Source of the DNA: an uncultured Oscillospiraceae bacterium
Lineage (GTDB): Bacteria > Bacillota > Clostridia > Oscillospirales > Oscillospiraceae
Direction of reading: 5' to 3'
Length of the DNA stretch: 64,000 nucleotides
Assembly (NCBI GenBank): GCA_904419145.1
Contig: CAJFQQ010000004.1
Span: 1-64,000 of the forward strand
Shown here: positions 32,797 to 42,504 of the stretch, piece after piece
How the letters are laid out: each line of letters begins with the position of its first letter
Numbering within the stretch: position 1 is the stretch's first letter
The notes under the pieces: model-generated
The model's input: the letters and a program-made list of their open reading frames with translations, nothing else
Databases searched by the model: none
Told to the model about the DNA's origin: nothing
Made by a program: the position numbers and the translations under genes

Positions 32797-34347
32797 TTAC
32801 TTCCAGGAGAACTCCCGATACAGGAAGTTGGTCAACTCCGCGGAATATGCGCCCGCATTCAGGTTGCTGTCAAAGGCATAAAATGCCGTGTTGTAGAACA
32901 GCGGGATATAGGCCAGGGACTCGGTGGCCACCTTCATGGCGTTCTGGGTGGTGGCCTCGTCCGTCATGGCGCTGAAAGCGGCTGTGATCTCCGGATCATT
33001 GATGCCGGAGAGGTCGATCCCGGAACCCTCCTGGTACATGGCGGCAAAGGAGGAGAACTGGGTCGTCAGAGTGATGCTGAGCATCCCCAGGTCGAAGTCA
33101 TAGGTGAAGAAGCGGGAGGTGTCCGCTACCTGCTCGATGTTGACGGTGAAGTAGGACTGCTCCAGCTCCTCCTTCATAACCTCGCAGGCGGAGACCCAGC
33201 TGGGCTCCGCAGCGGAGACGATCAGCGTCAGCTCCAGGGGGCTGCTCTCGGAGTACCCGGCCTCGGCCATCAGGGCGTTGGCGGTGTCCACGTTCTGCGC
33301 AAAGTGGTCGCAGACGTCGGCGTAGTGCTGCACCAGCGGCGTGGCAATGTTATAGGCGGGCGTGCCGGCCCCATTGGTGCCGATGGCGGTGATGTCGTCC
33401 TTATTCAGGCAGTAGGCGATGGCCTGGCGCACCCGCAGGTCGCTGGTGGGGCTGCCGTCGGTGCAGTTGCAGATCAGGAAGCTGACCTTGTTGAGCACCT
33501 GGGTCAGGGGCGTGACGTTGGTATACTCCTGGATCAGGGCAAAGTTGGTGGCACCGTACTCCGCATAGTCCAGGTCGCCGGCCTCAAAGGCGGTCTCCTG
33601 GCTCCCGGTCAGGTACATAAAGCGGATGGTGTCGATCGACGCCTCCCCGTGGTAGTCGGCAAACCGCTCCAGCGTCACGTCGCCGTTGCTGGTCTTCTCC
33701 ACGAAGGCGTAGGGTCCGGTACCGTCCTCGTTCATCTCCAGGCTCTCATTGGGATCGCTGATGAGCTCCTCGCAGAAGGACTTGTTAACAATGCGCATGA
33801 GCTGGATATAGGTCTTGAGATCCTGGAAGCCGGCATTGGGGAACTCCCAGGTGAAGTGGGTGTCATCGGTGATCGTCATGACGATGTTCCCATACAGCTG
33901 GGAGCAGATGGGTGAGTTTTCGCTGCGGGCGAGGGTGTACTCCACATCCTCAGCCTTCATCGTATCGCCGGAGTGGAACTTCACATCGCTCTTGAGGACA
34001 AAGTCCACAGAGCCGTCCTCATTCTCCGTGTAGGCCTCAATGAGAAGGTTCACTTCGGTGCCGTCGTTATCCATATAGAACAGTGGCTCATAGATCTGGG
34101 CGATCACCGAGTCCTCGCTCTGCCGGGTAAACAGCTCCGGGTCCAGCGTGGAGACCTGATCATCCATTGCCACCGTCAGGGAGTTGTCCGCCTGGCCGGT
34201 GGTGGTGGGACGGGTCTGGCCGGTGGCAGTGGTGCCGCCGTCTGCATTGGAATTGTTGTCGGCCGTGTTGGACCCGCAGGCGCTGAGGCAGGACACCGTC
34301 AGCGCCACGGCCAGCAGCATGGCGGCCAGCGCTTTCATCTTTTTCAT
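32797..34347 (-). CDS. Peptide ABC transporter substrate-binding lipoprotein
   Basis: This 516-residue protein has a lipoprotein signal ending in LSACGS (Cys about residue 23), a Asn/Thr/Gly-rich linker, and the large two-lobed family-5 solute-binding fold (DppA/OppA/NikA group), for example DQVSTLDPELF and VRQAIAYCLNKDDI. It captures peptides or similar ligands outside the membrane for the permease encoded upstream. The ATG at 34347 follows GAGGAAAG by 8 bases. It is last in the cluster. Ligand class is inferred from its neighbours. Confidence 0.92.
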   Translation of the reverse strand: MKKMKALAAMLLAVALTVSCLSACGSNTADNNSNADGGTTATGQTRPTTTGQADNSLTVAMDDQVSTLDPELFTRQSEDSVIAQIYEPLFYMDNDGTEVNLLIEAYTENEDGSVDFVLKSDVKFHSGDTMKAEDVEYTLARSENSPICSQLYGNIVMTITDDTHFTWEFPNAGFQDLKTYIQLMRIVNKSFCEELISDPNESLEMNEDGTGPYAFVEKTSNGDVTLERFADYHGEASIDTIRFMYLTGSQETAFEAGDLDYAEYGATNFALIQEYTNVTPLTQVLNKVSFLICNCTDGSPTSDLRVRQAIAYCLNKDDITAIGTNGAGTPAYNIATPLVQHYADVCDHFAQNVDTANALMAEAGYSESSPLELTLIVSAAEPSWVSACEVMKEELEQSYFTVNIEQVADTSRFFTYDFDLGMLSITLTTQFSSFAAMYQEGSGIDLSGINDPEITAAFSAMTDEATTQNAMKVATESLAYIPLFYNTAFYAFDSNLNAGAYSAELTNFLYREFSWK

Positions 34348-34440
34348 CTGTTTCACCTTTCCTCTTGTTGAATATTCTGCCGCCGCTCCGGAAAACGAGC
34401 AGGCGGCCGCATCAAGGCACCCGCAGGTGCCGTTGACCGC

Positions 34441-35451
34441 TCAGTCAAAGAGATGGCACCGCACAAAGTGGTCGCTCTCCACCTCGTGCCACCCCGGCTC
34501 CTCCTCGCAGCGCTTGCTCGCGTAGGGACAGCGTCCCCGGAACCGGCAGCCTTGGGGCGGGTCCACCGGGGAGGGCACATCGCCCTCCAGGATCATCCGG
34601 TTCTTGCGCTGCTTCTCCGCCGGCGTGAAAGCCGGCGTTGCGGAAAACAGGGCCTTGGTATAGGGATGCGCCCGGTTCTGGTACACCTTTTCCATGGTGC
34701 CCCGCTCCACGATCTGGCCCAGGTACATCACGATGATCTCATCGCTGATAAAGTGGACGATATTCAGGTCGTGGGAGATAAACAGGTATGTCAGGGACAG
34801 CTCCTCCTGCAGATCCTTCAGCAGGTTGATGATCTGGGCCTGGATCGACACGTCCAGCGCGGACACCGCCTCGTCGCAGACGATGAACTCCGGGTCCGTC
34901 GCCAGGGCTCTGGCGATGCAGATGCGCTGGCGCTGGCCGCCGGAGAACTGGTGGGGATAGTTGGCCGCCTGCTCCGGAAAGAGCCCGCACATGGTCATCA
35001 GCTGCTCCACCCGCTCCCGGCGCTGGGCAGCGCTGGAGGCCAGATGGAAGTTGTCGATCCCCTCGGCGATGATGTCCCCCGCCCGCAGCCGCGGGTCCAG
35101 GGAGGAATAGGGGTCCTGCCATACCAGCTGCATCCGCTTGGCATAGGGCCGGCGCTCCTTGGCGCTGAGCCCGGTCAGCTCCGTGCCCTCATAGTAGATC
35201 TTGCCGCTGGTGGGGCGGTAAATATTCAGCAGCATCTTGCCCACTGTGGACTTGCCGCAGCCGCTCTCCCCCACCACGCCCAGGGTCTTTCCCTTGGGCA
35301 CCCGGAAGGACACCGCGTCGGCGGCGTGGATCCAGCTGACGGGCCGTCCCAGCCCGTCGCTCTTGGCGGGGAAGTGCATCGTCAGCTCCTCCGCCTCCAA
35401 AAAATAGTGGTTCTGTTTGAATTCTTTTTCGTTCTGCATGGCTTGCATCAT
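34441..35451 (-). CDS. dppF: Peptide ABC transporter ATPase (DppF/OppF type)
   Basis: This 336-residue ATPase has Walker A GESGCGKSTVGKM, signature FSGGQRQRICIARAL, and Walker B FIVCDEAVSALDVS, with the C-terminal oligopeptide/dipeptide extension RGRCPYASKRC whose Cys residues bind an Fe-S cluster in some members. It forms a heterodimer with the DppD-type protein, whose stop it overlaps by ATGA. Confidence 0.94.
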   Translation of the reverse strand: MMQAMQNEKEFKQNHYFLEAEELTMHFPAKSDGLGRPVSWIHAADAVSFRVPKGKTLGVVGESGCGKSTVGKMLLNIYRPTSGKIYYEGTELTGLSAKERRPYAKRMQLVWQDPYSSLDPRLRAGDIIAEGIDNFHLASSAAQRRERVEQLMTMCGLFPEQAANYPHQFSGGQRQRICIARALATDPEFIVCDEAVSALDVSIQAQIINLLKDLQEELSLTYLFISHDLNIVHFISDEIIVMYLGQIVERGTMEKVYQNRAHPYTKALFSATPAFTPAEKQRKNRMILEGDVPSPVDPPQGCRFRGRCPYASKRCEEEPGWHEVESDHFVRCHLFD

Positions 35452-36446
35452 CCATTTTCAGGTGTGGTTTTCCAGTGGTGACAGGCCACCGTATGGCCCT
35501 CCGACGCACACGCAAAGTCCGGGAACGTCTCGCCGCAGGCTCCGGTGGCGTACTGGCAGCGGTTGTTGAAGGGGCATCCCTCCGGCATATCCTTGAGGGT
35601 CGGCACGCTGCCGGGGATCATCCGCAGCCGGTCCCCCTGGTAGTCGGGACTGGGGCGGGAGTCGATCAGGCCCATGGTATAGGGGTGCCTGGGGTGGGTG
35701 AACAGCTCGTCCACCGCCGCCGCCTCGCAGACCCGGCCGCCGTACATGATGAGCACCCGGTCCGCCATTTCACTGATGACGCCCAGATCATGGGTGATGA
35801 AAATAATGGCGGTGCCCGCCTCCTGCTTCAGCTCGTTCATCAGGTCCAGGACCTGGGCCTGGATCGTCACATCCAGAGCCGTGGTCGGCTCGTCGCAGAT
35901 CAGTAACTTGGGCTTTGTCACCATGGCCATGGCGATCATGATGCGCTGGCGCATCCCTCCGCTGAGGGTAAAAGGATAGGACTTCATAATCCGCTCCGGG
36001 TTTGGGATTTTAACCCGCGCAATAGCCTCCAGGCACATTTTGTAGGCCTTGCTCCGTTCCATCCGGTGGTCATGGATGCGAAGGACCTCCATCATCTGAT
36101 CCCCGATGGTAAAGAGCGGATTCATGGCCGTCATGGGCTCCTGGAACACCATGGAGATCTCATTGCCCCGGATGGCGCTGAGCTGCTTTGGCGGCATGCG
36201 CATCAGGTCCCGGCCCTCAAAGAGGATCTGTCCCGTGGGATAGACGGTGCGGCGTTCAGGATTCAGTTTCAAAATGGACATACAGGTGACGCTCTTGCCG
36301 CAGCCGCTCTCCCCCACAATGCCCAGGGTCTCCCCGGGATTGACGTGGAAGGATACATGGCGCACCGCGTGCAGCAGCGTCCGCCGGTCCATGCGGAAGT
36401 CCACCGACAGGTCAATGACCTCCAGCAGGGGTTTTTGTTGCTCCAT
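35448..36446 (-). CDS. dppD: Peptide ABC transporter ATPase (DppD/OppD type)
   Basis: This 332-residue ATPase has Walker A GESGCGKSVTCMSIL, signature LSGGMRQRIMIAMAM, Walker B LLICDEPTTALDVT and the C-terminal CPFNNRCQYATGAC motif of the Opp/Dpp family. It begins 9 bases after the DppC-type permease gene. Confidence 0.94.
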   Translation of the reverse strand: MEQQKPLLEVIDLSVDFRMDRRTLLHAVRHVSFHVNPGETLGIVGESGCGKSVTCMSILKLNPERRTVYPTGQILFEGRDLMRMPPKQLSAIRGNEISMVFQEPMTAMNPLFTIGDQMMEVLRIHDHRMERSKAYKMCLEAIARVKIPNPERIMKSYPFTLSGGMRQRIMIAMAMVTKPKLLICDEPTTALDVTIQAQVLDLMNELKQEAGTAIIFITHDLGVISEMADRVLIMYGGRVCEAAAVDELFTHPRHPYTMGLIDSRPSPDYQGDRLRMIPGSVPTLKDMPEGCPFNNRCQYATGACGETFPDFACASEGHTVACHHWKTTPENG

Positions 36447-36455
36447 AAGCGCCTC

Positions 36456-37340
36456 CTATTTGCCTGTCTTGGGGTCCAGCGCATCCCGCAGGCCGTCTCC
36501 CACCAGGTTGATGGACAGGGCCGTCAGTGCGATGGCCGCGCCGGGAAACAGCGCCATATAGGGCGCCGTCTTAAAATAATCCTGAGCGTAGTTGAGCATG
36601 GCGCCCCACTCCGGCGCCGGCGGCGCTACGCCTACGCCGATGAAGGACAGCCCAGCCGCGGAGAGCATCATACTGGAGATGGTCATGGTGGCATCCACGA
36701 TGATGGGGTCAATGGCGTTGGGCAGGATGTGCCGCAGCACCAGCTTGAGCGGCCGCGTCCCGCTGACCCGGGCGGCGTGGATGTAGTCCTGGTCCACCAC
36801 CCCCAGCAGAACCGACCGGATGCGCAGGACAAAGCCCGGTACGGATACGATGGTCAGCGTCACCATCATGTTCAGCACGCTGCCGCCCATGATGGCCAGC
36901 AGCACCAGCGCCAGGAGGATGGACGGCACACAGGTCACCACGTCGATTACGCGCATGATCACCAGATCCGCCTTTTTGAACAGGGCGCAGATGGACGCAA
37001 TGGCCGCGCCGATGACCAGGGAAACCAGCGTGGCGCCCACGCCGATCCCCACTGTGATCCGTGCTCCATAGATCACCCGGGCAAACAGATCGCGGCCCAG
37101 GTTGTCCGTTCCAAACCAGTGCTCGGCGCTGGGCGGGCTCAGCATGGCGCCGGCATCATAGGCCGTCACCAGCTCCTCGGGCACCAGAACGTTTGCAAAG
37201 ATGCAGACAAACACGATCACCAGCAGAATCACACCGCCGATCACTGCGGCGGGGTTGCGCAGATACCGCTTGACCACATCGGAAAACAGGCTGTCCCGGG
37301 AGCGGTGTATCATCTTCTTGAACTTCTTTTGATCTCTCAT
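36456..37340 (-). CDS. dppC: Peptide ABC transporter permease (DppC/OppC type)
   Basis: This 294-residue membrane protein has the OppC-type N-terminal cytoplasmic tail and first helix, followed by the five-helix permease core. GTDNLGRDLFARVIYGARIT and the coupling-helix region with AARVSGTRPLKLVLRHILPNA are visible. The start overlaps the DppB-type gene by 4 bases. Confidence 0.94.
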   Translation of the reverse strand: MRDQKKFKKMIHRSRDSLFSDVVKRYLRNPAAVIGGVILLVIVFVCIFANVLVPEELVTAYDAGAMLSPPSAEHWFGTDNLGRDLFARVIYGARITVGIGVGATLVSLVIGAAIASICALFKKADLVIMRVIDVVTCVPSILLALVLLAIMGGSVLNMMVTLTIVSVPGFVLRIRSVLLGVVDQDYIHAARVSGTRPLKLVLRHILPNAIDPIIVDATMTISSMMLSAAGLSFIGVGVAPPAPEWGAMLNYAQDYFKTAPYMALFPGAAIALTALSINLVGDGLRDALDPKTGK

Positions 37341-38263
37341 TTCTTATACCGTGCTCCAATCTTCGGGTCAATCAGCGCGTAGCAAATGTCCAGCAGCACC
37401 ATGGCCAGCATGAAGATAAACGACAGCAGCAGCGCGCAGGTCATCACCACCGGCACATTTTTCTCATTGACGGCGCTGAGCAGGTACATGCCCACGCCCG
37501 GAATGGTGAAAATCTGCTCCACCACCACCGATCCGCCCAGGGTCGTTGCCAGGCCGCTGAGAAGCAGCGTGATAATGGGAAGGCTGGCGTTTTTCAGCGC
37601 ATGCTTCCAGATCACCCGCTTCTCACTGCAGCCCTTGGCCCGGGCGGTGCGGATGTAGTCCTGGCTCATGGCGTCCAGCATGGCCGAGCGGGTCATGCGG
37701 CTGAGCATGGGGATATTCGCCAGCACCAGTGTGGTGACCGGAAGGATATAGTGTCTGAGCGTTCCCACGCCAAAGGACGGCAATGCGCCCAGGTGCACCG
37801 AGAAGTACAGGATCAGCAGCACCGCCACAAAGAAGGAGGGGATGGATGCAAAGAGCACCGCGAAGATGGTCACCGTGGTGTCCAGGAACGAGTACTGCTT
37901 GATGGCGCTCAAAATCCCCAGCGCCACACCGATGATCGCGGAGATGCAGAAGGCCCAGGTTCCAAAGGAGAGCGTCATCGGGAACCGGGTCTTCAGCTCC
38001 TCAAAGATGTTTTCTCCCGTGGAGTACGACACCACATTGCCGGAGAACAACCCGCCGAGATAGTTCCAGAACCGATCCCAGAGGCTCCCCGTGTAGCCCA
38101 CGCTCTCGTTGAAAGCGTCCTTGACCTCCTGGGGCGTGGTCAGCGGCAGCACGTTGGTCGCCGGGTCGCCGGGAGTCAGGGACATGATGAGAAACACCAT
38201 CAGCACCACGCAGAACAGCATGGGAATGAGATACAGCAGACGCTTTACAATATACCGGGACAT
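37337..38263 (-). CDS. dppB: Peptide ABC transporter permease (DppB/OppB type)
   Basis: This 308-residue permease begins SRYIVKRLLYLIPMLF, has the first periplasmic loop typical of OppB/DppB, and the coupling motif DYIRTARAKGCSEKRVIWKH. It is the first transporter gene after two serine hydrolase genes, with only 3 bases between, so hydrolases and importer are one transcript. Confidence 0.94.
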   Translation of the reverse strand: MSRYIVKRLLYLIPMLFCVVLMVFLIMSLTPGDPATNVLPLTTPQEVKDAFNESVGYTGSLWDRFWNYLGGLFSGNVVSYSTGENIFEELKTRFPMTLSFGTWAFCISAIIGVALGILSAIKQYSFLDTTVTIFAVLFASIPSFFVAVLLILYFSVHLGALPSFGVGTLRHYILPVTTLVLANIPMLSRMTRSAMLDAMSQDYIRTARAKGCSEKRVIWKHALKNASLPIITLLLSGLATTLGGSVVVEQIFTIPGVGMYLLSAVNEKNVPVVMTCALLLSFIFMLAMVLLDICYALIDPKIGARYKK

Positions 38264-38266
38264 GCT

Positions 38267-39784
38267 TCAGCACCCCTCATCAGAACGTTGCTTTTCGAAC
38301 CGGATCAGCTTGCCGCCCGGCTCGGGGACCAGCGGCATGGCCAGCGCGTCGATCCGGCCGCCCACCTCGGCGGTATGGAAGTGGACGGGAACGCCCGCAG
38401 GCAGTTCTCCCAGGATGTCATCCAGGACAAAGGTGTCGTAGTGGAAGTGGCGCATTTTGACCTTCACGTTGATAAAGTCCAGATACAGCGCGCCGTTTTC
38501 CGCGGTGACGACCGCCGGCGTATAGCCCTCCCGGCAAAACGTGCCGGTGTAGTCCGCCATGGGGTGAGAGGGGCTGGTTCCAGGCACCTGCTCTCCCGTC
38601 ATTGCCAGGATCTGTTTTGCGGCGTTGGCGCTGCGCCCGGCCACAAAGTCGTGGTAGCGCTGCACCCAGTTGCCGTCCTCGATGCCCAGATAGTGGTCGA
38701 TGATCTCCCGGCCCAGCGCATAGTGGAGGTAGCTGCCGTTCATATTGGTGTAGGCCACCACACCCAGATTGAGGTCCGGCATAAAGCTGGTAAAGCCGGA
38801 GAAGCCATTGATATTGCCGCCATGCTGGATCAGCTTGTGGCCCCGGAAGGACTCTATGAACCAGCCCATGCCGTAGCTCCAGAAATCCGTCTCCAGCATC
38901 GGCATGTCCAGCGGGGTATTCAGGATCATATTGGGCCGGTGCATCTGCTGCATGGAATCTTCGCTGATGAGCTGCTTGCCCTCCCAGGCGCCATGGTTCA
39001 GATGGAACTGCACCCACTTGAGCATGTCCGCCGCGCAGGAGTCGATGGATCCGGCCGGTCCCATGGCGGCGCCGATGCCCTTGGCCCTGTCCTCCACCGG
39101 CGTCCGGTAGAAGGGGATGGGGCGCATGCCGTGGAGAGCGTCGCTGGTATCGGTGCGGTCATAGGGGGTCGCGTGGTCGGCGTCCTCCTCGATATCGTCC
39201 AGGAAGGCGCAGGAGCGGCCCATGCCCAGAGGATCAAACAGATACTCCTGGAGGCACTGCTCATAGGTCTTGCCCGTCACCCGCTCCACGATGTAGCCGG
39301 CCAGAATATAGCACTGGTTGTTGTACTGAAAAACCGTGCGGATGGGCTGGTTGGGCTCCAGGAAGCGCAGGTTCTCCACCAGCTGCTCCTTGGTAAAATC
39401 CGTGCCGTACCAGGCATACTCGTGGCGGGGCATGCCGGTCCGGTGGCTCAGCAGATCCCGCAGGGTCACCGATTTGGTGGTAAAATCGTCATAAAAGCGG
39501 ATATTGGGCACATAGCGGATGATGGGTGTGTCCCAGTCCAGCTTGCCCTGGTCCACCAGGATCGACACCAGCGCAGCGGTGAAGGCCTTGGAGCAGCTGC
39601 CGATCTGATACAGGGTCTCCCCGGTGGCCGGCAGCTTCCCCGCCGTGTCCCGCAGGCCGTAGCCCTCGCACAGCACCACCTTGCCGTCCTTGACGACGCC
39701 CACCGCCACCGACGGGCTCTCCCACAGCCGCAGGCCGTCCTCAGCCCGCTGCCGGAAGGTCTCAAAAAACTTCTCGTGTGTCAT
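38267..39784 (-). CDS. Class-C beta-lactamase-type serine hydrolase (first)
   Basis: This 505-residue enzyme has the penicillin-recognising fold of family S12: SCSK (nucleophile Ser and Lys of SxxK, about residue 65), the QYNN tyrosine motif (about 150) and HGGNINGF near 325 in place of KTG. The last 140 residues form a beta-rich accessory domain. Members are D-aminopeptidases, DD-peptidases or esterases. No signal peptide is seen, so it is probably cytoplasmic. It lies 3 bases before the peptide importer and 27 bases after a paralogue, pointing to a role in degrading imported peptides. Confidence 0.88.
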   Translation of the reverse strand: MTHEKFFETFRQRAEDGLRLWESPSVAVGVVKDGKVVLCEGYGLRDTAGKLPATGETLYQIGSCSKAFTAALVSILVDQGKLDWDTPIIRYVPNIRFYDDFTTKSVTLRDLLSHRTGMPRHEYAWYGTDFTKEQLVENLRFLEPNQPIRTVFQYNNQCYILAGYIVERVTGKTYEQCLQEYLFDPLGMGRSCAFLDDIEEDADHATPYDRTDTSDALHGMRPIPFYRTPVEDRAKGIGAAMGPAGSIDSCAADMLKWVQFHLNHGAWEGKQLISEDSMQQMHRPNMILNTPLDMPMLETDFWSYGMGWFIESFRGHKLIQHGGNINGFSGFTSFMPDLNLGVVAYTNMNGSYLHYALGREIIDHYLGIEDGNWVQRYHDFVAGRSANAAKQILAMTGEQVPGTSPSHPMADYTGTFCREGYTPAVVTAENGALYLDFINVKVKMRHFHYDTFVLDDILGELPAGVPVHFHTAEVGGRIDALAMPLVPEPGGKLIRFEKQRSDEGC

Positions 39785-39811
39785 TTTACAACACTCCTCA
39801 CTGACAGCGCT

Positions 39812-41284
39812 CTATTTGGTAAATACGATGGGCGCCAGCCCCGCCTCATTGCCCAGCACGGCGGACAGGGTGCGCACACGCCCCTTTGCGTCGGTGCCGA
39901 AGGTGAGCACCAGCCCGGCGGGCAGCTCGCCGATCACCCCCTGGGTGGCAAAGGAGTCGTAATGGAGGTGCCGCAGCCCCACCACAAAAGTATTGAAATC
40001 GGCTTTCAGCGCCCCGTTTTCACAGGTAATCCGGAACCGCCGGTAGCCCGGCGCCGCATAGTCTCCGGCGTAGTCCGCCAGCGGATGGGAGGGCCTGGTC
40101 CCCGGCACGGTCTCCCCGCCGAACGACGCATAGAACGACTTGAGCTCCTGGAACTGCTGGGCGTTGCGCCGGCGCAGCCGCTCATACCAGTTTCCGTCCG
40201 CATGGCCCAGGAGCCGATCCGCGGCGTCCCGGACCACGGCCTCCGCCAGCAGCGTCACATTCATATTGGCGCTGGCAAAAATGCCCAGCTGCTCCTCCGG
40301 CAGGACGGCGGCATAGGTGGAGAAGCCGTTGATGTTCCCGCCGTGCTCCACCATCCGGCGTCCCCGGTAGCTGCAGGCCATCCAGCCCAGGCCGTAGGAC
40401 ATCATGGTGCGCTCCGGCGCGTGGGCCGGGTCGTCTCCCATGTGGATGTGGGGGGTATACAGGAGATCCATCAGGTCCTCCCGCACCAGGCTCTGCCCGT
40501 TGACACGGCCGTGGTCGAGCTGGAAGCGCAGCCACTTGGCCATATCCCCGGCGCAGGAGATCACGCATCCCGCCGCCGCGGTGGGGTCCCCCACTCCGGG
40601 GCGCTCCGCCGGGGAGCGGTAGAAGGGGATCTCGCGGATCCCATGCGCGGCATAGGGCTCCTCCCGGTCAAAGGGCAGCGCATAGTTGCTGCTGCGCAGC
40701 ATGTCCTCCGAGAACGCCACGGTGTGCTCCATCCCCAGGGGGAGGAAGATCCTCTGCCGCAAAAATTCCTCGAAGGGCAGGCCGCTGACCGCCTCGATGA
40801 GACAGCCCGCGATGAGATAGTTGAAGTTGCTGTACTGGAAGGTATAGCGGATGGGGGCGCTGAGGGGCAGATACCGGAGGTTCTCCATCAGCTCCTGCCG
40901 GGTAAAGCCGGTGCCGTACCAGGCGTACTCGTGGCGGGGCAGTCCGCTGCGGTGGGAGAGAAAATCCCGGGCCGTCAGATGGGAGGAGGCATAGGGCTCC
41001 TGCATCCGGAAGGCCGGCAGATATTCCGCCACCGGCGCGTCCAGGTCCAGTCTGCCCTCTGTAGCCAGGATAGCGGCCGCCGTGGCGGTGAACGCCTTGG
41101 AGCAGCTGGCGATCTGGTACAAAGTCTCCCCGTCCGCCAGCTGACTTTTTCCATCCCGCGGCCCCACGCCGTCGGCCAGGAGGACCTCATCCCCCCGGAC
41201 CACACAGACGGAGGCGGAGGGCACCTCCCACACCCGCAGCTGCTCTGCCACGTCGGAGAGGAATTGCTCTTTTTGAAATTCCAT
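39812..41284 (-). CDS. Class-C beta-lactamase-type serine hydrolase (second)
   Basis: This 490-residue paralogue of the next gene has SCSK, QYSN and HGGNINGFSTYA in the same places and the same C-terminal domain. The two are clearly homologous along their length but differ enough to have different substrates. The ATG at 41284 follows AGAAAGG by 10 bases; a TTG eight codons upstream is the alternative. No signal peptide. A hairpin with a T-run separates it from the epimerase gene. Confidence 0.86.
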   Translation of the reverse strand: MEFQKEQFLSDVAEQLRVWEVPSASVCVVRGDEVLLADGVGPRDGKSQLADGETLYQIASCSKAFTATAAAILATEGRLDLDAPVAEYLPAFRMQEPYASSHLTARDFLSHRSGLPRHEYAWYGTGFTRQELMENLRYLPLSAPIRYTFQYSNFNYLIAGCLIEAVSGLPFEEFLRQRIFLPLGMEHTVAFSEDMLRSSNYALPFDREEPYAAHGIREIPFYRSPAERPGVGDPTAAAGCVISCAGDMAKWLRFQLDHGRVNGQSLVREDLMDLLYTPHIHMGDDPAHAPERTMMSYGLGWMACSYRGRRMVEHGGNINGFSTYAAVLPEEQLGIFASANMNVTLLAEAVVRDAADRLLGHADGNWYERLRRRNAQQFQELKSFYASFGGETVPGTRPSHPLADYAGDYAAPGYRRFRITCENGALKADFNTFVVGLRHLHYDSFATQGVIGELPAGLVLTFGTDAKGRVRTLSAVLGNEAGLAPIVFTK

Positions 41285-41310
41285 GGGTATGCAACCTTTC
41301 TGGTTCAATG

Positions 41311-41349
41311 AAAAATAGACCGCCCGCCGGACTCCGCCGGCAGGCGGTC
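41311..41349 (-). terminator. Hairpin between epimerase and hydrolase genes
   Basis: GACCGCC/GGCGGTC plus inner GCCGG/CCGGC stems (41318-41349); on the minus strand it is followed by TATTTTTC. It may end or attenuate transcription after the epimerase gene. Confidence 0.65.
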
Positions 41350-41364
41350 CCCATTTTCTGCCGA

Positions 41365-42444
41365 TCAGATATCCATATCAATGCCAAGGCCCGGCTTGTC
41401 CAGCAGATGGAACATGCCGCCCTCCCGGGTAAAGCCGCCCTGGATGCCGTCGTCATCGCCCTTGTAGAACATAAAGCTGTCGCAGTCGGCCTCCACAATG
41501 GCCTTTTTGGCTGCCACCAGGCTGACGCCTGCGGTAATGCTGATCTTGTTCTCCTGCATGCAGCCCACCATGCAGCCCACGCCCGCCTGCTCGGCGATAT
41601 CCGCGATCTGGGCGCCATAGTACAGGCCGCCGCACTTCATCAGCTTGATATTGTAGAAGTCGGCACAGCCCAGCTCAGCCGCCCGCTTGGCGTCGTAAAT
41701 CGTATGAATGGACTCATCCAGCATCAGCTTGACGCTGGTCTTGTTCTCCCGCTTCAGCTGGGCAGCTCCGTCAAAGTCCCACCAGGGCAGGCACTGCTCC
41801 ACCGCGTCGATCCCCAGCTTTTCAAACTCCTGCAGGGCACGCAGGGCCTGATCCACGGTATAGCCCTGGTTGGCGTCCACCCGGAGGCGGACATTCTTGC
41901 CCACCGCCTGACGGATCAGGGTCAGCGCCCGGATGTCGTCATCCAGGTTGATGCCCACCTTGATCTTCAGGATATCAAATCCCTTCTGGAACACAAAGCG
42001 CTCCGCCGCATCCCGCATCTTCTCCGGGGTGTCGATGCCGACAGTGATGTCGTTGTGGACCACCGGGTTGGTACCGCCCAGAAGCCGCCACACCGGCAGC
42101 TCCTTCTTCTTGCCGATAATATCGTAAAGCGCCAGGTCAAAGGCGCACTTGGCGGCGCCGTTGCTGTAAATGATGCTGTCCATCAGCTTGTGGGCGCCGG
42201 CAATATCCATGGGGTCAAAGCCGATAAAAGCCTTGGCAAAATCCTTCATCACCAGGTAGCAGGTATCCATGGTCTCGCCGGTAACAAATCCCAGGGGCGC
42301 TGCGGCGCCCAGGCCATAAATCCCCTCGTCGGTGGTAACCTTCACCGTCCAGCTGTCGGCATCCTCAATGACGCCAAAGGCCACATGGAAGGGCTGGGAC
42401 AGCGGCGCGGAAAACTTCTCGATCTTTACGTCTGTGATTTTCAC
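41365..42444 (-). CDS. Enolase-superfamily dipeptide epimerase
   Basis: This 359-residue protein belongs to the muconate-lactonising subgroup of the enolase superfamily. Seen: general base pair in LKIKVG (KxK, about residue 160), metal ligands in RVDANQGY and LDESIH, and the second base Lys in NIKLMKCGG (about 265). Family members with these features are L-Ala-D/L-Glu or other dipeptide epimerases. A GTG at 42444 with GGGGGAA before it is the best start. With the peptide importer and hydrolases downstream it suggests use of peptides containing D-residues, such as murein peptides. Confidence 0.88.
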   Translation of the reverse strand: MKITDVKIEKFSAPLSQPFHVAFGVIEDADSWTVKVTTDEGIYGLGAAAPLGFVTGETMDTCYLVMKDFAKAFIGFDPMDIAGAHKLMDSIIYSNGAAKCAFDLALYDIIGKKKELPVWRLLGGTNPVVHNDITVGIDTPEKMRDAAERFVFQKGFDILKIKVGINLDDDIRALTLIRQAVGKNVRLRVDANQGYTVDQALRALQEFEKLGIDAVEQCLPWWDFDGAAQLKRENKTSVKLMLDESIHTIYDAKRAAELGCADFYNIKLMKCGGLYYGAQIADIAEQAGVGCMVGCMQENKISITAGVSLVAAKKAIVEADCDSFMFYKGDDDGIQGGFTREGGMFHLLDKPGLGIDMDI

Positions 42445-42504
42445 GATGTATTCCCCCAAACGTTGTAATGTAACTGTAAAAAACTGGAAATTTCATATAT
42501 TTTG

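Noticed and set aside
37601..41311. A 1236-codon open frame on the plus strand opposite the peptide-transport and hydrolase genes
   Set aside because: It is the mirror of well-recognised genes on the other strand. It has no ribosome site and no recognisable domain, and is rich in His, Gly, Arg and Val as antisense frames of GC-rich genes are. The same applies to the 876-codon plus frame at 43663-46293.
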